Shown: one piece after another, positions 1 to 12,639 of the stretch | Numbering within the stretch: the first letter of the stretch is position 1 | Layout of the letters: each line of letters opens with the position of its first letter | NCBI RefSeq assembly: GCF_921293095.1 | Contig: NC_060249.1 | Location: 76,457,907 to 76,521,906 of the forward strand | DNA length: 64,000 nt | Reading direction: 5' to 3' | From: Ischnura elegans | Taxonomy: Eukaryota > Arthropoda > Insecta > Odonata > Coenagrionidae | Made by a program: the position numbers and the translations under genes | Notes under the pieces: model-generated | What the model saw: the letters and a program-made list of their open reading frames with translations, nothing else | The model's database searches: none | Told to the model about the DNA's origin: nothing

Positions 1-3000
1 TTAATGTATTTTTTCTATAAGAAACTTTATATATGCTTTCTGAGTCCCACTATTCTTTCAGTCCTACACTAACTAGTTACTGAGTGAAGACTAGAGTGAT
101 CGATCAACTTAGCTTACTTGACCCCTTAAAGGAGAAGGTAAAATTTCCCCCGACCCTTTTACTTAGTCTACAAAACCTTAAAGTTTTCGTTTTGATGCGA
201 ATCCTATAATTTCCCCTGTGATGGCGTTATCAGGTCTTCGCAGTAAGCACAATTTAAGATAAAAGCGGCTCTTCTCCGTCAAGGACTGTCACTGTAGTGA
301 CGTAACAGCAGCGGAACACTTGATGTGTTTCAATTTTCAATCAGGGTACCAATCCAAACCTCAACTGCCAATTTCGAGAGCTACGGTTCTTGGAAAGAGG
401 AAGCGCTTACCGCGGGAGGTGAATTTGAGATGGCAGGGAGTAATAATTCCGATATGTGACCCAGATTTCAGGTCCTCTCTGAGTAAGAGGCTTGCGGTAA
501 CCCGAGATATCTCCATAAGTTAACATGATCATACCATACCACATTAATTACCCCCTTAATTAAATTGGAAATAATGCTATGGTTCGCTTATATACTCCCA
601 AACGGCGCCAATTTTCTATTATAGAATCCTAAAAAAAAAATTGTATAGTCTTGAGATAGAAAAAAAAACGCTAAAATATGGAATTGAAAGACTTCAGAAA
701 ACCCTGCGAAGGAAAATGAACAGCAATAGTTGCAATCCCACCGCCAGAAGAGGAACCGAAAATTACGGTGGAAGAAACTTTTTCACCTACTCTACGTTGC
801 TCAATGATCTCCTATCATTATTTCATAGAAAACAGCCAAATCAACGTTTACGATTAATCGACATTTAAGCAACGATTACGAATCAAGACCGGGTGCTTAA
901 ATTTTAATAGGGAATAACGTAGATAAATAGGCATGTATCTCATTATCATCTTTATTCAAAATCCTAAGATTGGTATAATACAGGTCTCAATTCCTTTATC
1001 CTATCCACTAGCCGTTTCACAGTGACGTATTTCATCTATTTTAAATCTTTTATAACGTTTTCTACGTAACTAATCCGCGGTCATCCCTTACCCTTTTTTC
1101 TTTCCGTCTGACCTTCTACGATTGTTTTTGTATGTAGCATGTAGTTAGCCAAAAAATACCTATAAACCTTCTCGAAGGTTGCAGAAATAGCAAAGTTCAG
1201 AGTTCGATTTTAACCACAGACACGTTTACCAGGCAACTATAATAGATTTTAATTCTTGTGCTGCAGTACTCGGTTATCTAAACATACTATTTAGACATAG
1301 TGATAGCCGCTAGTGGAAGAAATAAATGCGAAAAGCCATTGAAACATTCTCTCAATCCTTTCCTCCCATAGCTATTGGTTTGATTACCTCCCTCATATTT
1401 TTATTTCTTTAGGCCCCTTAGCTGCAAAAACATTGGCACCGGTATACTTATATTCGCGATAGATCAATAAAAAAAATAAGAGGGAAGTTGACGTAAAAAA
1501 GGCCACTAGAGTGTTGGATGACATCATTTTAACACTTCGCCAGGAAAAAAATATATTGCCTACTTTTAAATGGTCAAGAGTTTAACACTAAATCAAATTA
1601 AGATTGTAGATAGTAAAGAACTTTTAGTGAAGGGAGAGTGGCCGTGATTGAATTGAAGAGGAAATTTATATTCTTATTCAATTCTTGTCATAATATCTCT
1701 GCTTATGAGGGGAATGGAAATTTGAGAGCAAGGCAAAGAACCGACGACAACCTATTGGTACTCTCTGTATTCTCTTTACTAAGAAAATGCATCTCCAATT
1801 GCCATTTACATAATTTTTCCTCCCCTCCGTTGCCTTGCAAGATTTCATTACGTCGTTACCGAATTGGAAACCTTAAATCAAGTGAAATACAAGCGCAACT
1901 GCCTAATTTTCCTTAACGTCAGGTATTATTTTGACAACCAACGTCAGGTATTCATAATGTGACTCCACTGTCTTACCTTCTGAGCACAAAGCAATGTATT
2001 TATTTCTTAGGTGCAACCGATAAACAACTGATTTTAGGATAATATAAGTACCTTGATATTTTTTCCGCAAAAGCTTTCCTTACATTGCATAAGTCAACTT
2101 AAACGAAATTTTCACTGATCACTACATCATGCCAAACAATTCAGGAATCCGTATTTGACGGGGAAAGGTAAAACAATGAAGGTTGCATTGGCCCTATTAT
2201 TTTTTAGGCATTTGTATAGTTTATGAGCTTTTATTACATTTTTAAAGAAGGAAAGTATTAATTTTTTCAATTGCATTCAGTCTAGTTACAGCCTTCTTGA
2301 GACCAATTTTGAATCTAAACCGTACAAATATCTTGCAAAATTCACTCGATTAAGTCATAATGTTATGTTGAAATCTTATAATTAATTGGGCGCAGGCAAA
2401 TGCTACGGGAAAAAACAACTTTTGATGCCTTATCTACTTGATTTATGAAGGAAATAAAACATTAAGCAAACCTAATCTGAGTTTTCTTATTACTTCCATC
2501 ATATCATCCAGTGCCATACCAAATTGGACAAAGTCTGAGAGCTCAAAAAAGACGTCGAAGACGGGAAGTGCTGCGGAAATAGCGAAGACGATAGAGTGAG
2601 CCAGGGAGTACAAGAAAAACTTAGATTGTGTGGTACAGATTCAACGTTGATAACGAAAAGGAATGCAAATTAGATGGTGAATGGTGGGAGAGCAACTGCC
2701 GGGTCAATATTCGTGAGGGAACCCACGCAGAACCAAGAACTCGAGGCACTTTGCCGCGGTTAGATGGGGCAGGTTAGATGGGGTACGCAGTCAGTCCGCG
2801 TGTGCGGGGAGAGACCAAACCCCCTTCGAAACGCGTGCATATTACTCGCCGCTACTTTTCCGCCAAAACCCACCGAAAACTCCGAAACAACCACCCCTCT
2901 TTATATGCCATTCCGGGGCAGAAACTTTTCTCCCTCCATCCCGTCGGCGAAAATGAGCAGATCCCGCGCAAAAAAAAATAAATGTGCGGTCCCGGGGAAA

Positions 3001-3825
3001 GTGAAACTCTCGCCGGCATCGTTATTTTTTTTATTCCCAGACCTTCAGTGATTCAGGAAGATTGAGAGAGACAACGGGGAGAGACTAGGAGAGGGTGCTA
3101 AGGACAGGAAAGAAGAAAAGTTCCATCGCGGGAAAAAAATATACGAAACACAAGCGATTGAACTCTGGGAGTTCCGAGGTGGCGGGGAAAAAAGTTTCTT
3201 GAGAAGGGGACTTACTCTAGGAAGCAATAAAAAGCTAATTTTCATCCGCTGCCACTCCCTACGCGCTCGACTATAAGCCAAATTTCACCGCTTTTCACCA
3301 CCAGTCATGGCGTGGAATTCACCAAATTGCTGGGAGGAAGATAAAGCGCGCGATCGTTTTTAATGGCATGATTAGGCAAAAGGAATTTTTGAAAATTTTG
3401 AAAGTGACTGAATACAGTTGATCAACATATATAGTGAGAGGATTTGTGTGATTGTCAGAACGTTTTTCTGCACATAATATTGTTTCGAATAGTTAAAAAG
3501 AAGTCAAGAGCTCATTTTAACATTATTTGGCGTTATTACAATTGAAATTTAATAAATAAGGCCTTTATAGCTTCATGTCGATAATTTTATGAAGAAAAAC
3601 AGTTTTGAGTGCAATGATATTTGGCCTTCAAATTCAAATAACATCGCGTAGCAATTAAACTTTATTTGTCATCAACCATAGCAGATGACTATACACCAGA
3701 TTCTGTATAAAATGCGCGAGTTGTAAAATATGCAGTACTCATGGATTGAATGAGACACGAATGTTGAATGTTAAAAGAACATAAATAAGGAAAATTATAA
3801 CAGTAGACGGTCAAAAACATGGCGC
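1..3825. other. Unassigned AT-rich DNA with a GC-richer pocket at about 2540-3330
   Basis: No gene, RNA or transposon could be recognised here. Reading frames are short, overlap on both strands and have the composition expected of AT-rich noncoding DNA. The pocket at about 2540-3330 is richer in G+C and CpG than its surroundings and could be a regulatory or old exon-proximal segment, but no splice-bounded coding frame is evident. A 13-base direct repeat (AACGTCAGGTATT) occurs twice between about 1915 and 1953. Confidence 0.5.
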
Positions 3826-3834
3826 AACCTTCTC

Positions 3835-3905
3835 AGGCGGGGCTTGATCCGCGAGCTTCGGATTAGTAGGCGAGGGCTTTACCCCGTCGCTGCCGAAGCT
3901 GGCAA
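3835..3905 (-). repeat. tRNA-derived SINE head (or tRNA pseudogene)
   Basis: Read on the minus strand, this GC-rich stretch has the order of a tRNA-type internal promoter. An A-box-like segment (CAGCGACGGGGTAAAGC) comes first. About 40 bases later there is a B-box-like GGATCAAGCCC (3840-3850), which is the GGTTCAANCC consensus with one change. Between them is an anticodon-arm-like CGCCTACTAATCCGAAG. No full cloverleaf with an acceptor stem is visible and the sequence runs on into AT-rich DNA, so a SINE head is more likely than a working tRNA gene. Families of this kind are transcribed by RNA polymerase III and moved by LINE machinery. Confidence 0.55.
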
Positions 3906-3974
3906 AATTATTCAAAGTTACTTTGCAATATTATTATACATGCTAATCGCGTAGCACTGTTAGTTGAAATGCAA

Positions 3975-4075
3975 AATAAAGATAAAGATAAAGATATTTA
4001 TTTCACTGCCCCAAAATATTACAACATATGCATACATTAACAGTGAAATTAGACACCCCTCAAGATAAGTCTTGA
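3975..4075 (-). repeat. 3' tail of a non-LTR retrotransposon (antisense)
   Basis: The plus strand shows a short tandem run of ATAAAG units (3975-3997) next to ATTTATTTCACTG. Read on the minus strand this becomes ...AAATAAATATC followed by repeats of TTTATC. That is the usual look of a LINE 3' end with a polyadenylation-like signal and a microsatellite tail. No matching reverse-transcriptase frame is visible on the minus strand just upstream, so only the 3' untranslated end is claimed. Confidence 0.4.
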
Positions 4076-4529
4076 TTAGGGGTTGCCATTACATAGAAAT
4101 AAGGCAATGCTCGGCAGTGCGTTTTATAATAACCTTTAAACAAAAGTGGCTCTTCTATGAGTCCTTCATAAAAACATTTGTCCATGTGCATGTAAACAAT
4201 CTTGAAAACATACAAAATACGATTAGAATACATACATATGTTTTGGTATTTAAAGAAGTTCTGCTGGTATTAGGATCTAATGCATCCTTTATGTTGACAC
4301 CATTTGTGATTTACAACTTTCTCTGAGATCGAAAATTCAACGTAGCTATTTCGTGGTACTATGTATCATTGTACTTCTCGTTAATAGAAATTTCTATTAA
4401 CTAATATTCCATTATATTCAAGGGGGTTTAAGATGGAAACCTCTTAAAGTGAGAATAACTCTAAATAAATTATGTGGGGTGTACATAGCCTTTACAAAAA
4501 GCGGGGTTGGAAAAAAATAGATCTAAAGC

Positions 4530-4770
4530 TGGACTCATCCTGTTACATAGGTAGGAAAGGTCATAAAATCAAAATTAAGTTAAAAAAAGAGAAAACAGAC
4601 ATTCCCTAAGTAGGAAGAATTTCAGACACCTCTATGTAGGGAGATATTTTGGAAAAATCTTTTCTACATAGAGGAATAAAGGAGTGGAACTACCTACCTG
4701 AAGATATTTTTAAGGTCTTCCCCCCCAAATGCGAAAATTTTTAGGAATAAGTTTCCATTATTTAATGGTT
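4530..4770 (+). pseudogene. Decayed C-terminus of a LINE reverse transcriptase
   Basis: The plus strand encodes FLHRGIKEWNYLPEDIFK in one frame from about 4661. This matches the conserved tail of many arthropod non-LTR retrotransposon reverse transcriptases, where a phrase of the type 'FxRTIxxWNxLPExV' lies just before the stop. The preceding frame (about 4531-4660) is lysine-rich and carries in-frame stops (TAA, TAG), so the copy is dead. No catalytic YxDD box or endonuclease domain remains. Assignment is by the short tail motif only; the clade (Jockey, CR1 or other) cannot be told. Confidence 0.5.
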
Positions 4771-4799
4771 AATTAATTAGTGGTTAATTGGGAAGAGTT

Positions 4800-6528
4800 T
4801 GAAATTAGGTTAATTTGGCCACATTCATTTTTAGTAGTACTATATTAGAATTAATGTATTATTTTTTTACTGTAGGTGCCTTTTCTGTGTCATACTTTAT
4901 TAGTAGATGTGAAGCTTTGTTATTCGGTGACATACACCTAATTAGGGGGCCGCAGGGTGCTGATATTTACCCCAGGGAATCTTTTCAGGACATCGCTGAC
5001 CCAAACAATTCCTCATTGCAAGTACATATGATAGCGAAAGGAAGAGACATTTTCGTCAAGCTGAATCAATCACTTCGTTCATATTCGGCATTCTGTTTTA
5101 TGCTTCCTTGTTTCGGAGACGTATTTAACGGTTTTTGGCAAAAAAATAATTTACCTCATCCTACTTGGCTTCTGGTTTGCCTTTATTAAAAGGAAGCCAT
5201 TTGATTGCCACTTTCTCTGCGATCACAGGGTGTCTCAAGCTTCACAAGGCCATTATAACCTGCCTCAGCCCTTTTCAGTTGACCTTGCCTTCTCCATTAA
5301 TCCTCGGAAAACCTTTCCATCCCATTAACAACCTCGTTCGGTCTTTTACTCACAATATGAAATGCATATCACTCATTGGAGAACGTTTAACCCAAATTAC
5401 ATCACATAAAAATATAACTCAAATATCATCTTATAATCAATAGATAAACCGAATTATTGAAAAGGAAGATAATTAAGAGGATACTAATGCAATCATGAGT
5501 CCAAGCATTGTCAAGTAATTTGGTATAGTTCGGCATCAATTGAAAATTACATTATATAGGTCGATGAATTTTGGTGAATTTCCAGGACTGGGTAGTACCA
5601 CTTCGTAAGAACTGTTTCCTGAATTAAGCGAGTGAGAAGCCTAAGGATATGTGACTTTTTTTCTAAATAGATATTGGTACAGAAATTCGGTATAAAAAAT
5701 AGGGATCAACTAGATATAAAGAATAGCATTTGATTTTCCACTCGATGCCAGCACAAAACAGAGACATGTATCCCTTGGCCACCAAGGTTTTGTTTATTTC
5801 TTATATAAATAAAACTAATATCAAATATATAATCTGAACACTAAACTTAAATTAAATCACGCAGTTATTGTTTTAATGACAAGTGGAAATTGAAGGTATG
5901 TTTTCAGAAAATTTGTTCTATCAGGAAACACATTGTTATTTTCTCAGGCCATGCCATGCCTGAAAAAACCGTTATGTAAAAAACACGAATGAGAAATCCA
6001 CACATCCCGCCTCTTTCGTGGAAATGACGGAATGACCCGCATGTATCCAATTTTAAGATCGATACAGAATTAAATGGATCCAAATTGCGAAACGCGAGGA
6101 AAACTGCCTCTCCTGAATTGAGGCATCGCTTTTTTCACCTCGGTGAAAGGCACTAAATAAAAAACAGGACGAGGCGTGGGGGAGAGTTCAATTAAAAATT
6201 TATAGAATACCTCTCAACGTCTTTTACCCGTCACACTTGATGGGGTCGGTGAAATAAAATAACAACTTAAATGAAGCATTCCACGAAATTAGTTCCGGGG
6301 GCAAAAAAAACTCACGAAGTTCTTTTAAAATGGAGCCCTTAACACATTAACTTCCAAATGGAAAAATAATGTTTTTACTCGCAGCAAATAAATGCTGATT
6401 GATAACTTTTCCTTACTGAAAACTGGCGACGACATTAAATCACCTGGCATGGTGATATTCATTGGATATATTTAACACAATCGTCATTGGGTGACTTCAT
6501 CTCTAATAGACACCGGGTAAACGAACTA
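4800..6528. other. Unassigned AT-rich DNA
   Basis: Nothing recognisable. A frame of 124 codons at 4815-5189 has no family resemblance and lies in AT-rich DNA; I regard it as chance. A short palindrome CCTTGGCCACCAAGG occurs near 5774-5788. Confidence 0.5.
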
Positions 6529-6565
6529 TCTATATATATAAAAGAAAGTCGAAAATCGTGTTAGA
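6529..6565 (+). mobile_element. Helitron-type 5' terminus (remnant)
   Basis: The sequence TCTATATATATAAAAGAAAG, preceded by A, is the form commonly seen at the 5' end of arthropod Helitrons: a TC start followed by a TA-rich run and AAAG. Helitrons insert between A and T, which fits the A at 6528. No Rep/helicase coding sequence and no matching CTRR 3' end with hairpin were found in the next kilobase, so this is at most a truncated or solo end. A TA microsatellite could mimic the motif. Confidence 0.35.
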
Positions 6566-7061
6566 TAGAACACTTATAACTTACTTTTTTACTCAATTAA
6601 TTCAAATAGTGTGCTGTTATTGGAAGCTGTGAAGAATTTAGATTGTTGAACTCGGTAACCATAATATATGGATTGATTAAAATTGCAAAAAAAAAACACG
6701 ATGGTTAATCTAAAGCATTGGATTATTATTGATACACTAAATCTGTACATGCATCTGTACAAAGGTTAAATAAAAATTACTGCATGAACATTGGTAATTG
6801 AGTAAAAACAAGAAAACGCAAGAAGTATGCACTGAAAGTAGTGGAAAAAATACTCATGAGAGGTTATTTTGACGTAAAAAATGCTACAAATACATCAATT
6901 CATAGAGGAGTTGATGCTCCAGCAAAATTTAATCTCAAATTATGATCAATTCTCAACTTATGATCGATCTAAGAAAGAAAGATATAACTAAAATAATATT
7001 CATTATTTACCATAATTCAAAAACATACAATGTAATTGCGGTGGCTTCCGCGGTGATTAAA

Positions 7062-7219
7062 TTGATGATTAGTTTCCGGGTGAATTCCGCATCGACTCAT
7101 TTTTGGCAGACAACAGTTTCGGGCGCGTTCCAGCTCCCGTCTTCGGTTCGGGTTCGGGTCTTTGGATCCAAACGCCAAAAATGGGTCGACGCGGAATTAA
7201 CCCGGAAACTAATCATCAA
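7062..7219. mobile_element. Short foldback element with 46-bp inverted arms
   Basis: Arms at 7062-7107 and 7174-7219 are inverted repeats (outer bases TTGATGATTAGTTTCCGGGT) with about four mismatches in 46. The 66-base spacer is GC-rich with repeated TTCGGG units. The GC-rich, structured insert in AT-rich DNA looks like a MITE or foldback element. No convincing target-site duplication is visible, so the superfamily is unknown. Confidence 0.55.
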
Positions 7220-7329
7220 CATAAAATATTTTTTTAATGTTTATCATATGAAGAAGCAGGATTCTCTTTGAATAATTTTAGCAACTAAAATACTAAGGAG
7301 CATATTTAATTCGTCATAACTCTGCTTAG

Positions 7330-7690
7330 CAACATTCCAAATATAGATGCCTGATTGCGGATCACCGACTGACAGGCTGATTAAAAACGTGGTTTTGTGG
7401 TTTCAAACACCAACACAGTAGTACCTACTTACTGCGAGATATTTATGAATGCACGCATTCCCCATTTATAAAATAATAAATAATTCACACGAAGTCAGGC
7501 AACGTTCAACAAGTTGTAGACATATCCCAGACCTAGATGCTGGAATCACAGATTGGCATGTCGACTAAAAATATTGTTTTATGTTACCTATGCAACATCA
7601 GCTGTAGAACCCACTGGGAGATATCTATAAATGCATGAATTCCCAATTAACGAAATTTATTATGCTCGTGAAATCAGGCAATATGTTTTC
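7330..7690. repeat. Diverged tandem duplication of a roughly 180-bp unit
   Basis: Two units, about 7330-7506 and 7527-7686, align in order: TAGATGC near the start, CGACTGA.../CGACTAAAAA in the middle, then GAGATATTTATGAATGCA versus GAGATATCTATAAATGCA, and finally GAAGTCAGGCAA versus GAAATCAGGCAA. Divergence is high. No open frame is shared, so the unit is noncoding or too old to tell. Confidence 0.55.
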
Positions 7691-7699
7691 TGAGAAAAG

Positions 7700-10600
7700 A
7701 GATGTTCTAAACGCTTTTTTCTCCACTCTAACAAAGGATTAATCTGAAAAAGCATCTCCAGCTTACCATAGCTAGCTTGCCTTTTCTTAGCGCCCCATAA
7801 ATCCACCAGTAACAGCTTCTAAGAGCACTCGCGTCTCATTGCCGGCCTTAACCTCTCTAAAATACATCCTCCACCATTGTTTTCGAGTCTGCAGGAGGGA
7901 ATTTGCTCGATGCATCAAAGAAACGGTACCAGTTCAAGGGAGTGGAGAGTTCTATATCCTAGGCGTACACGAGCCGCTACTGAGTTGCCAATTTCTTTTA
8001 CTCTCCCCAGGGTATTTACACCATAAATCCGGCCTAGTCTAAGAGAAACCATTATAGTGTGAGAAGAGCGGAGATCGCACGGCATATATATATTCTTCTT
8101 CGAAGAGCTTTTAGCTTCGTTATTATGCATGTGGATTACCATTTTTTCTGATATTTAGGAAATTTCCCACTCTCTTTTTTCTCCTTAATATTTACCAATA
8201 TCCCGCATGCCAGCGATTAAAGTTTTTTATTAAAAAATCTTTGTTACCAGACAGGAAGGAAAAAAACCTTCATCATCCCAGTGCGACAAAATGAGATAAA
8301 AGTGAAGGAAATTCAAAAGGTGGACGACAAAAAAATTAAGGAGAATTTTATCATTGCAGCTATGAATATTAGCTCCACGGCCTTGCTGTGACTTCAAATA
8401 TACACGATATAGGGCATGTAGTACATATACAGACACTCTCAGTATGGAAAAAGACTAACGCCACTGTCTATGTCACGATTCTTGGAATTTTTTTACTAGC
8501 AGAATTAATGAAAGCATTAAGTAACAAAAAATGAGTCCACAAATTCTTCATAATTATACGTCAATAGTGTGGGATTCTATCACAAACTTAATGTATGAAA
8601 ATTTAACAATTAATATACACTGGATCAAATGAAATTCCCCAATGAAGTAAAGGGCCGAATACATAAATGACAAATCCCATTTTTCATATGTATTGCTTCC
8701 TTATACACGGATAAACAGCTTTATTTCTGTTTTGATCAATGTAAAACCTACTTAAAAACTTTAATTTTCGACCAAATGAGGCTGCAGGCCATCTGGAACG
8801 CTTGAATAAACTTTTAATGCTCAGGTAGAGCTTTACACATCCTTGGTTAAAAGCAAAATACAGGCTAGGAAATATGGAGAATAACACTTTTGCCGAGAAA
8901 AAGTGAATATCATTGACAAGTGTAAGCCCTCAATCCATACAACCATACTTGTAGAAGAGCATATGAAAGACCTTGGTGAATTAAGGTATTCCTCAAGTAT
9001 TTTCAAAAACTCATGACTCTTATTTTTGATCCAATTTATAATAATTTAGAGCAAAAATGCTGAATTTTATATTCGATGTTACTATTATAAAACTGAACTC
9101 AACCGTCCTTTTACTAACAGTATCAAACATGCCTAAACCGGACTTTTTCCTCATGATGACATTACATTTTATGGATATATTTAAGAGCATATTGAACAGG
9201 AAATAATGAGCAACAAAAATAGAATAATTAGGTGCTATAATATAAAATATTAATGATCAGCTAAAACTGATACCAAAATAGCCACAGCATTTGGAAATAA
9301 ATTCGTATGAAAATAAGTAGTGGAGACATTAGATTTCATTACGGAGCTATTGTTCACGAGTTAGTCCACATGGCAGTTGGTAATAATATTTTTGCCGTTT
9401 ATGGTTTTGTTATTTTGAAAAAAAAAAACACAGGGAATTTAATTTATTAGCATGATTTTTATACGGTGACTCAGTGGAAACAAACACTATTTCTATGCTA
9501 CTCTATTTATTTCAAGAGAAAAAAAAAACAATTACATAAATTTGGAAGAATAAAAGTCAGAATAACGACGTGAATAGACGAAAGGAAATAAATTATTTAG
9601 AGAAAAATTATTCGAAAAAAACTGGATAACTCGTTACCCATGCACCGAACGGAATATGACTACTCTGGTTCATTGGGTTCGACATTGTTTGCTGTGAAGC
9701 TAAACAATATTTGAATTCGCAAATACTCCAAGCACTTACCTTGCAAAGATGGTCATCCAATCCAACATCGGTGATTAAGTTGCGTACAATCCACTGTGAC
9801 GCGAATGTTTCCCAGTAAGTGTACACTTTTTCTCTGTTTGGGAAGAGAGACCAGAAGAAAAGTAAACATTCCAATAACAAAAAGTATGGACAAAAGCAAT
9901 ATATTTTTTCAATAAAAATCAAGATATTGATTAGAAATGGAAAATAAGGTGTCAATTTAACATAAATAGGTATAAATCATAAGTTAATCCAAACTTATAG
10001 TAAACTTAAAATAAGAAATTTGATTATATATAAATTAAATTGATAATTATGGATAAAAAATAATTAAAATGACATATTGTACTCCGTTGGTTCGGGATGG
10101 TGATTAATGATAAACCATTATTATGTACTGTGATCTTTTATACATAAAAGTTTGTTTCAACAGGAAAGGTTGTTGTAACGACAGACTACATTACAATATG
10201 CATTGATTATATCTTGACATAAATGGTTCTCACTTCTCTCAAATCTGAAAATTCTTTAGAAATATTCTCTGGTCGTACGTATGCCCGCCATTTCTCCATC
10301 TTCCCAATTAAGTGTTCTAGACTCATAGAATTTTGAAGTCATCGAAGCACTGAAATTCATCACTGTGCAAATGTTTTACACACATTCACTTTCCACTCTT
10401 TTTATGACGCTGACATAAAAAACTTATCGAGCACCGCCAAAGGTGACTACCAGGGACGGTTAAGTCACTCAAATAGAGAATCACAAATTTGAAAAATACC
10501 GCCCACCGCGAAGTCAACGTCCAAAACTGAAGTCTCCTACTGCCAAACCACCCAAGTCCTCCAAATTAGAGCAGTAGGCTTGTCAACGGTATGGCATATT

Positions 10601-12440
10601 CAAACGCTTCCTTTTATGATGCGATCTGATTTTTGTTTAATGAATACGTTGTGAAGACAACATCAAGCAGTGGATATTTAAAAATAAATTGGCTAAAACT
10701 CCTGAAATAAATGATGCACAAGGATGTCTTTAAATCTAACCCATCCAATATCCAGCAGTCCTGTTAACAGTAAATAAAATGGTGAACTGGAAAGTAGAAT
10801 TCAACCAATCCACCAAAGCTAATCTTCTGAAGAGATTCATTCTTTCATATTATCTTGACAATGAATTCCATTCTTTTTAAAATTTCAAGTTAAATTTCAA
10901 CATGTTCACAGCACTCATACGTACTGACATAAATGACACGCACAACAGTTGATCATTATCACATAAATGTAAAATACTTCTGTCTCTCACCAGCACCGTC
11001 AAAACACTCTTCATGGGACTTGTTTTAAAAGTTCCCATGACATTTAAAAAATGCATTTTGAGTTCCAATCTTATTATTCTTACCGTTCCTTCCAGCATGA
11101 TGCAAAGAATTCCTTGATTCATTTCCTTTTTTCATTTATCCCTGTCTTTGATCACATTTTTACATAAAGTTTCACCATCAAGGTTAGATTTGACGTCCAT
11201 ATGCCTGGGCCTATTTCACACAGTTCGTTTCTCACAGGCTTCTCTCCCATATTTACACCCAACTTAAGTCTGCTTTCACTTTCTAAACACAAACGATGCC
11301 GACGAGATGTGCGATACAGGATAATTCCTCAGCACAATACGTGAAGCACGAAGAAATCCTTGGTTCTGTTTCCGGAATCTTGGGATGGATATCACTGAAA
11401 AAGAAAAAAAAAATTAATAACAAGTTTACATTAAAATTTCCTTCAAATCCGTAGCGCAATAATGACATTGACCATTTTAAGCTGGGAAAATGATGGAATA
11501 AAAGCTGAAATTCGGCTACAAGGTGGACAAGGGGTTAACAATTCACACAAAATTTTAAACAAGGCTTATATTTAAAAATAGAGAAATTGCATTATTATGG
11601 ACTTCGATATGAAATTTAATTGTATAATGCAATGATCTTATTTTGAGCCCACTCATGATGATCTCAAGACGCAACTATTAAGAGTGTTTACCTAAATCAA
11701 TGCAAATTATTATTATTTTATTATTCATAATGTTTATTTGATTCCAGAATTATTAATCGATCGTGTTGAAACTGAGACATTTGCTTAATTGAAAACCAAC
11801 GAGCAAAAATTTGTATTTTAGACGTGAAAGATGAACCTTGCCAGAAGACGGGCAGAGGGAAGCCAAAATTAAGGCCAAAGAGATATGAAAAACTTATTTT
11901 GTATTATTATATAAGTGGAACTTCTTGCTTTAGCGATCTCAAATACATTACTCGGGTTCACAGAACTTTTGCGATAACCTCGAGGTATATACTTAGAAGG
12001 TATAGGTAGCAAGCATTAATTATTAGTTCAGGAAATTAAAGCACTTTTCAAATCATATCGGAAGGGATAGAATGAACTTGATATGAGGAAGACATTTCAA
12101 ATAATTTCGAGGGCATTTAAGTGGGATAATTTTTTGCAAATCTCTTGAGATTGAATTTGACTGCACTATCCCTTCCGTGACTGTGCCAAGAAAACTTACG
12201 CGAAGAACTGTGTGGTGTATCTTAGGTACCCATTTTATAATTCATAGATCATGTGTTGTATTTTTAAAATTTCTGTACTTTAACATCAGGGCTCTCTTTT
12301 AATGATATGATATCTTGTTTTGTGAAAGGTACTATCAAGTAGAATATTGAAGTTATTGAAGTTATAATGTTATAAAATTTATTTTATTCAACTTTTATCT
12401 CTGCACTCATATAACAAACAAGTTTTTCTTTTCTCCCCAC
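7700..12440. other. Unassigned AT-rich DNA
   Basis: No gene or element recognised. Scattered short frames on both strands show no domain, motif or codon-use signal. Confidence 0.5.
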
Positions 12441-12446
12441 CAACAG

Positions 12447-12632
12447 CTGTGCGGGGTAGCTTAGTTACTCCGCCAATAAGAATTGAATTTTTCAAATACA
12501 ATTTAAACGTAAAAAAATCATTCGTTGCCTAAATAACGACAAAGCGGTTGAGCTAAATAAAAAAATATCAGAGGGATAAATTGAAATATACAACGTTAAA
12601 ATAATTTGGGATAACTGAGGTACCCCGCACAG
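12447..12632. mobile_element. MITE-like element with palindromic inverted ends
   Basis: The left end CTGTGCGGGGTAGCTTAGTT and the right end, read in reverse complement, CTGTGCGGGGTACCTCAGTT form an inverted repeat of about 25 bp with few mismatches. The interior is AT-rich and noncoding. The left end is itself nearly palindromic (GCGGGGTA...TACTCCGC), so it can fold alone. No clear target-site duplication was found. The length of 186 bp fits a nonautonomous DNA transposon; the superfamily is unresolved. Confidence 0.6.
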
Positions 12633-12639
12633 TCACCCA

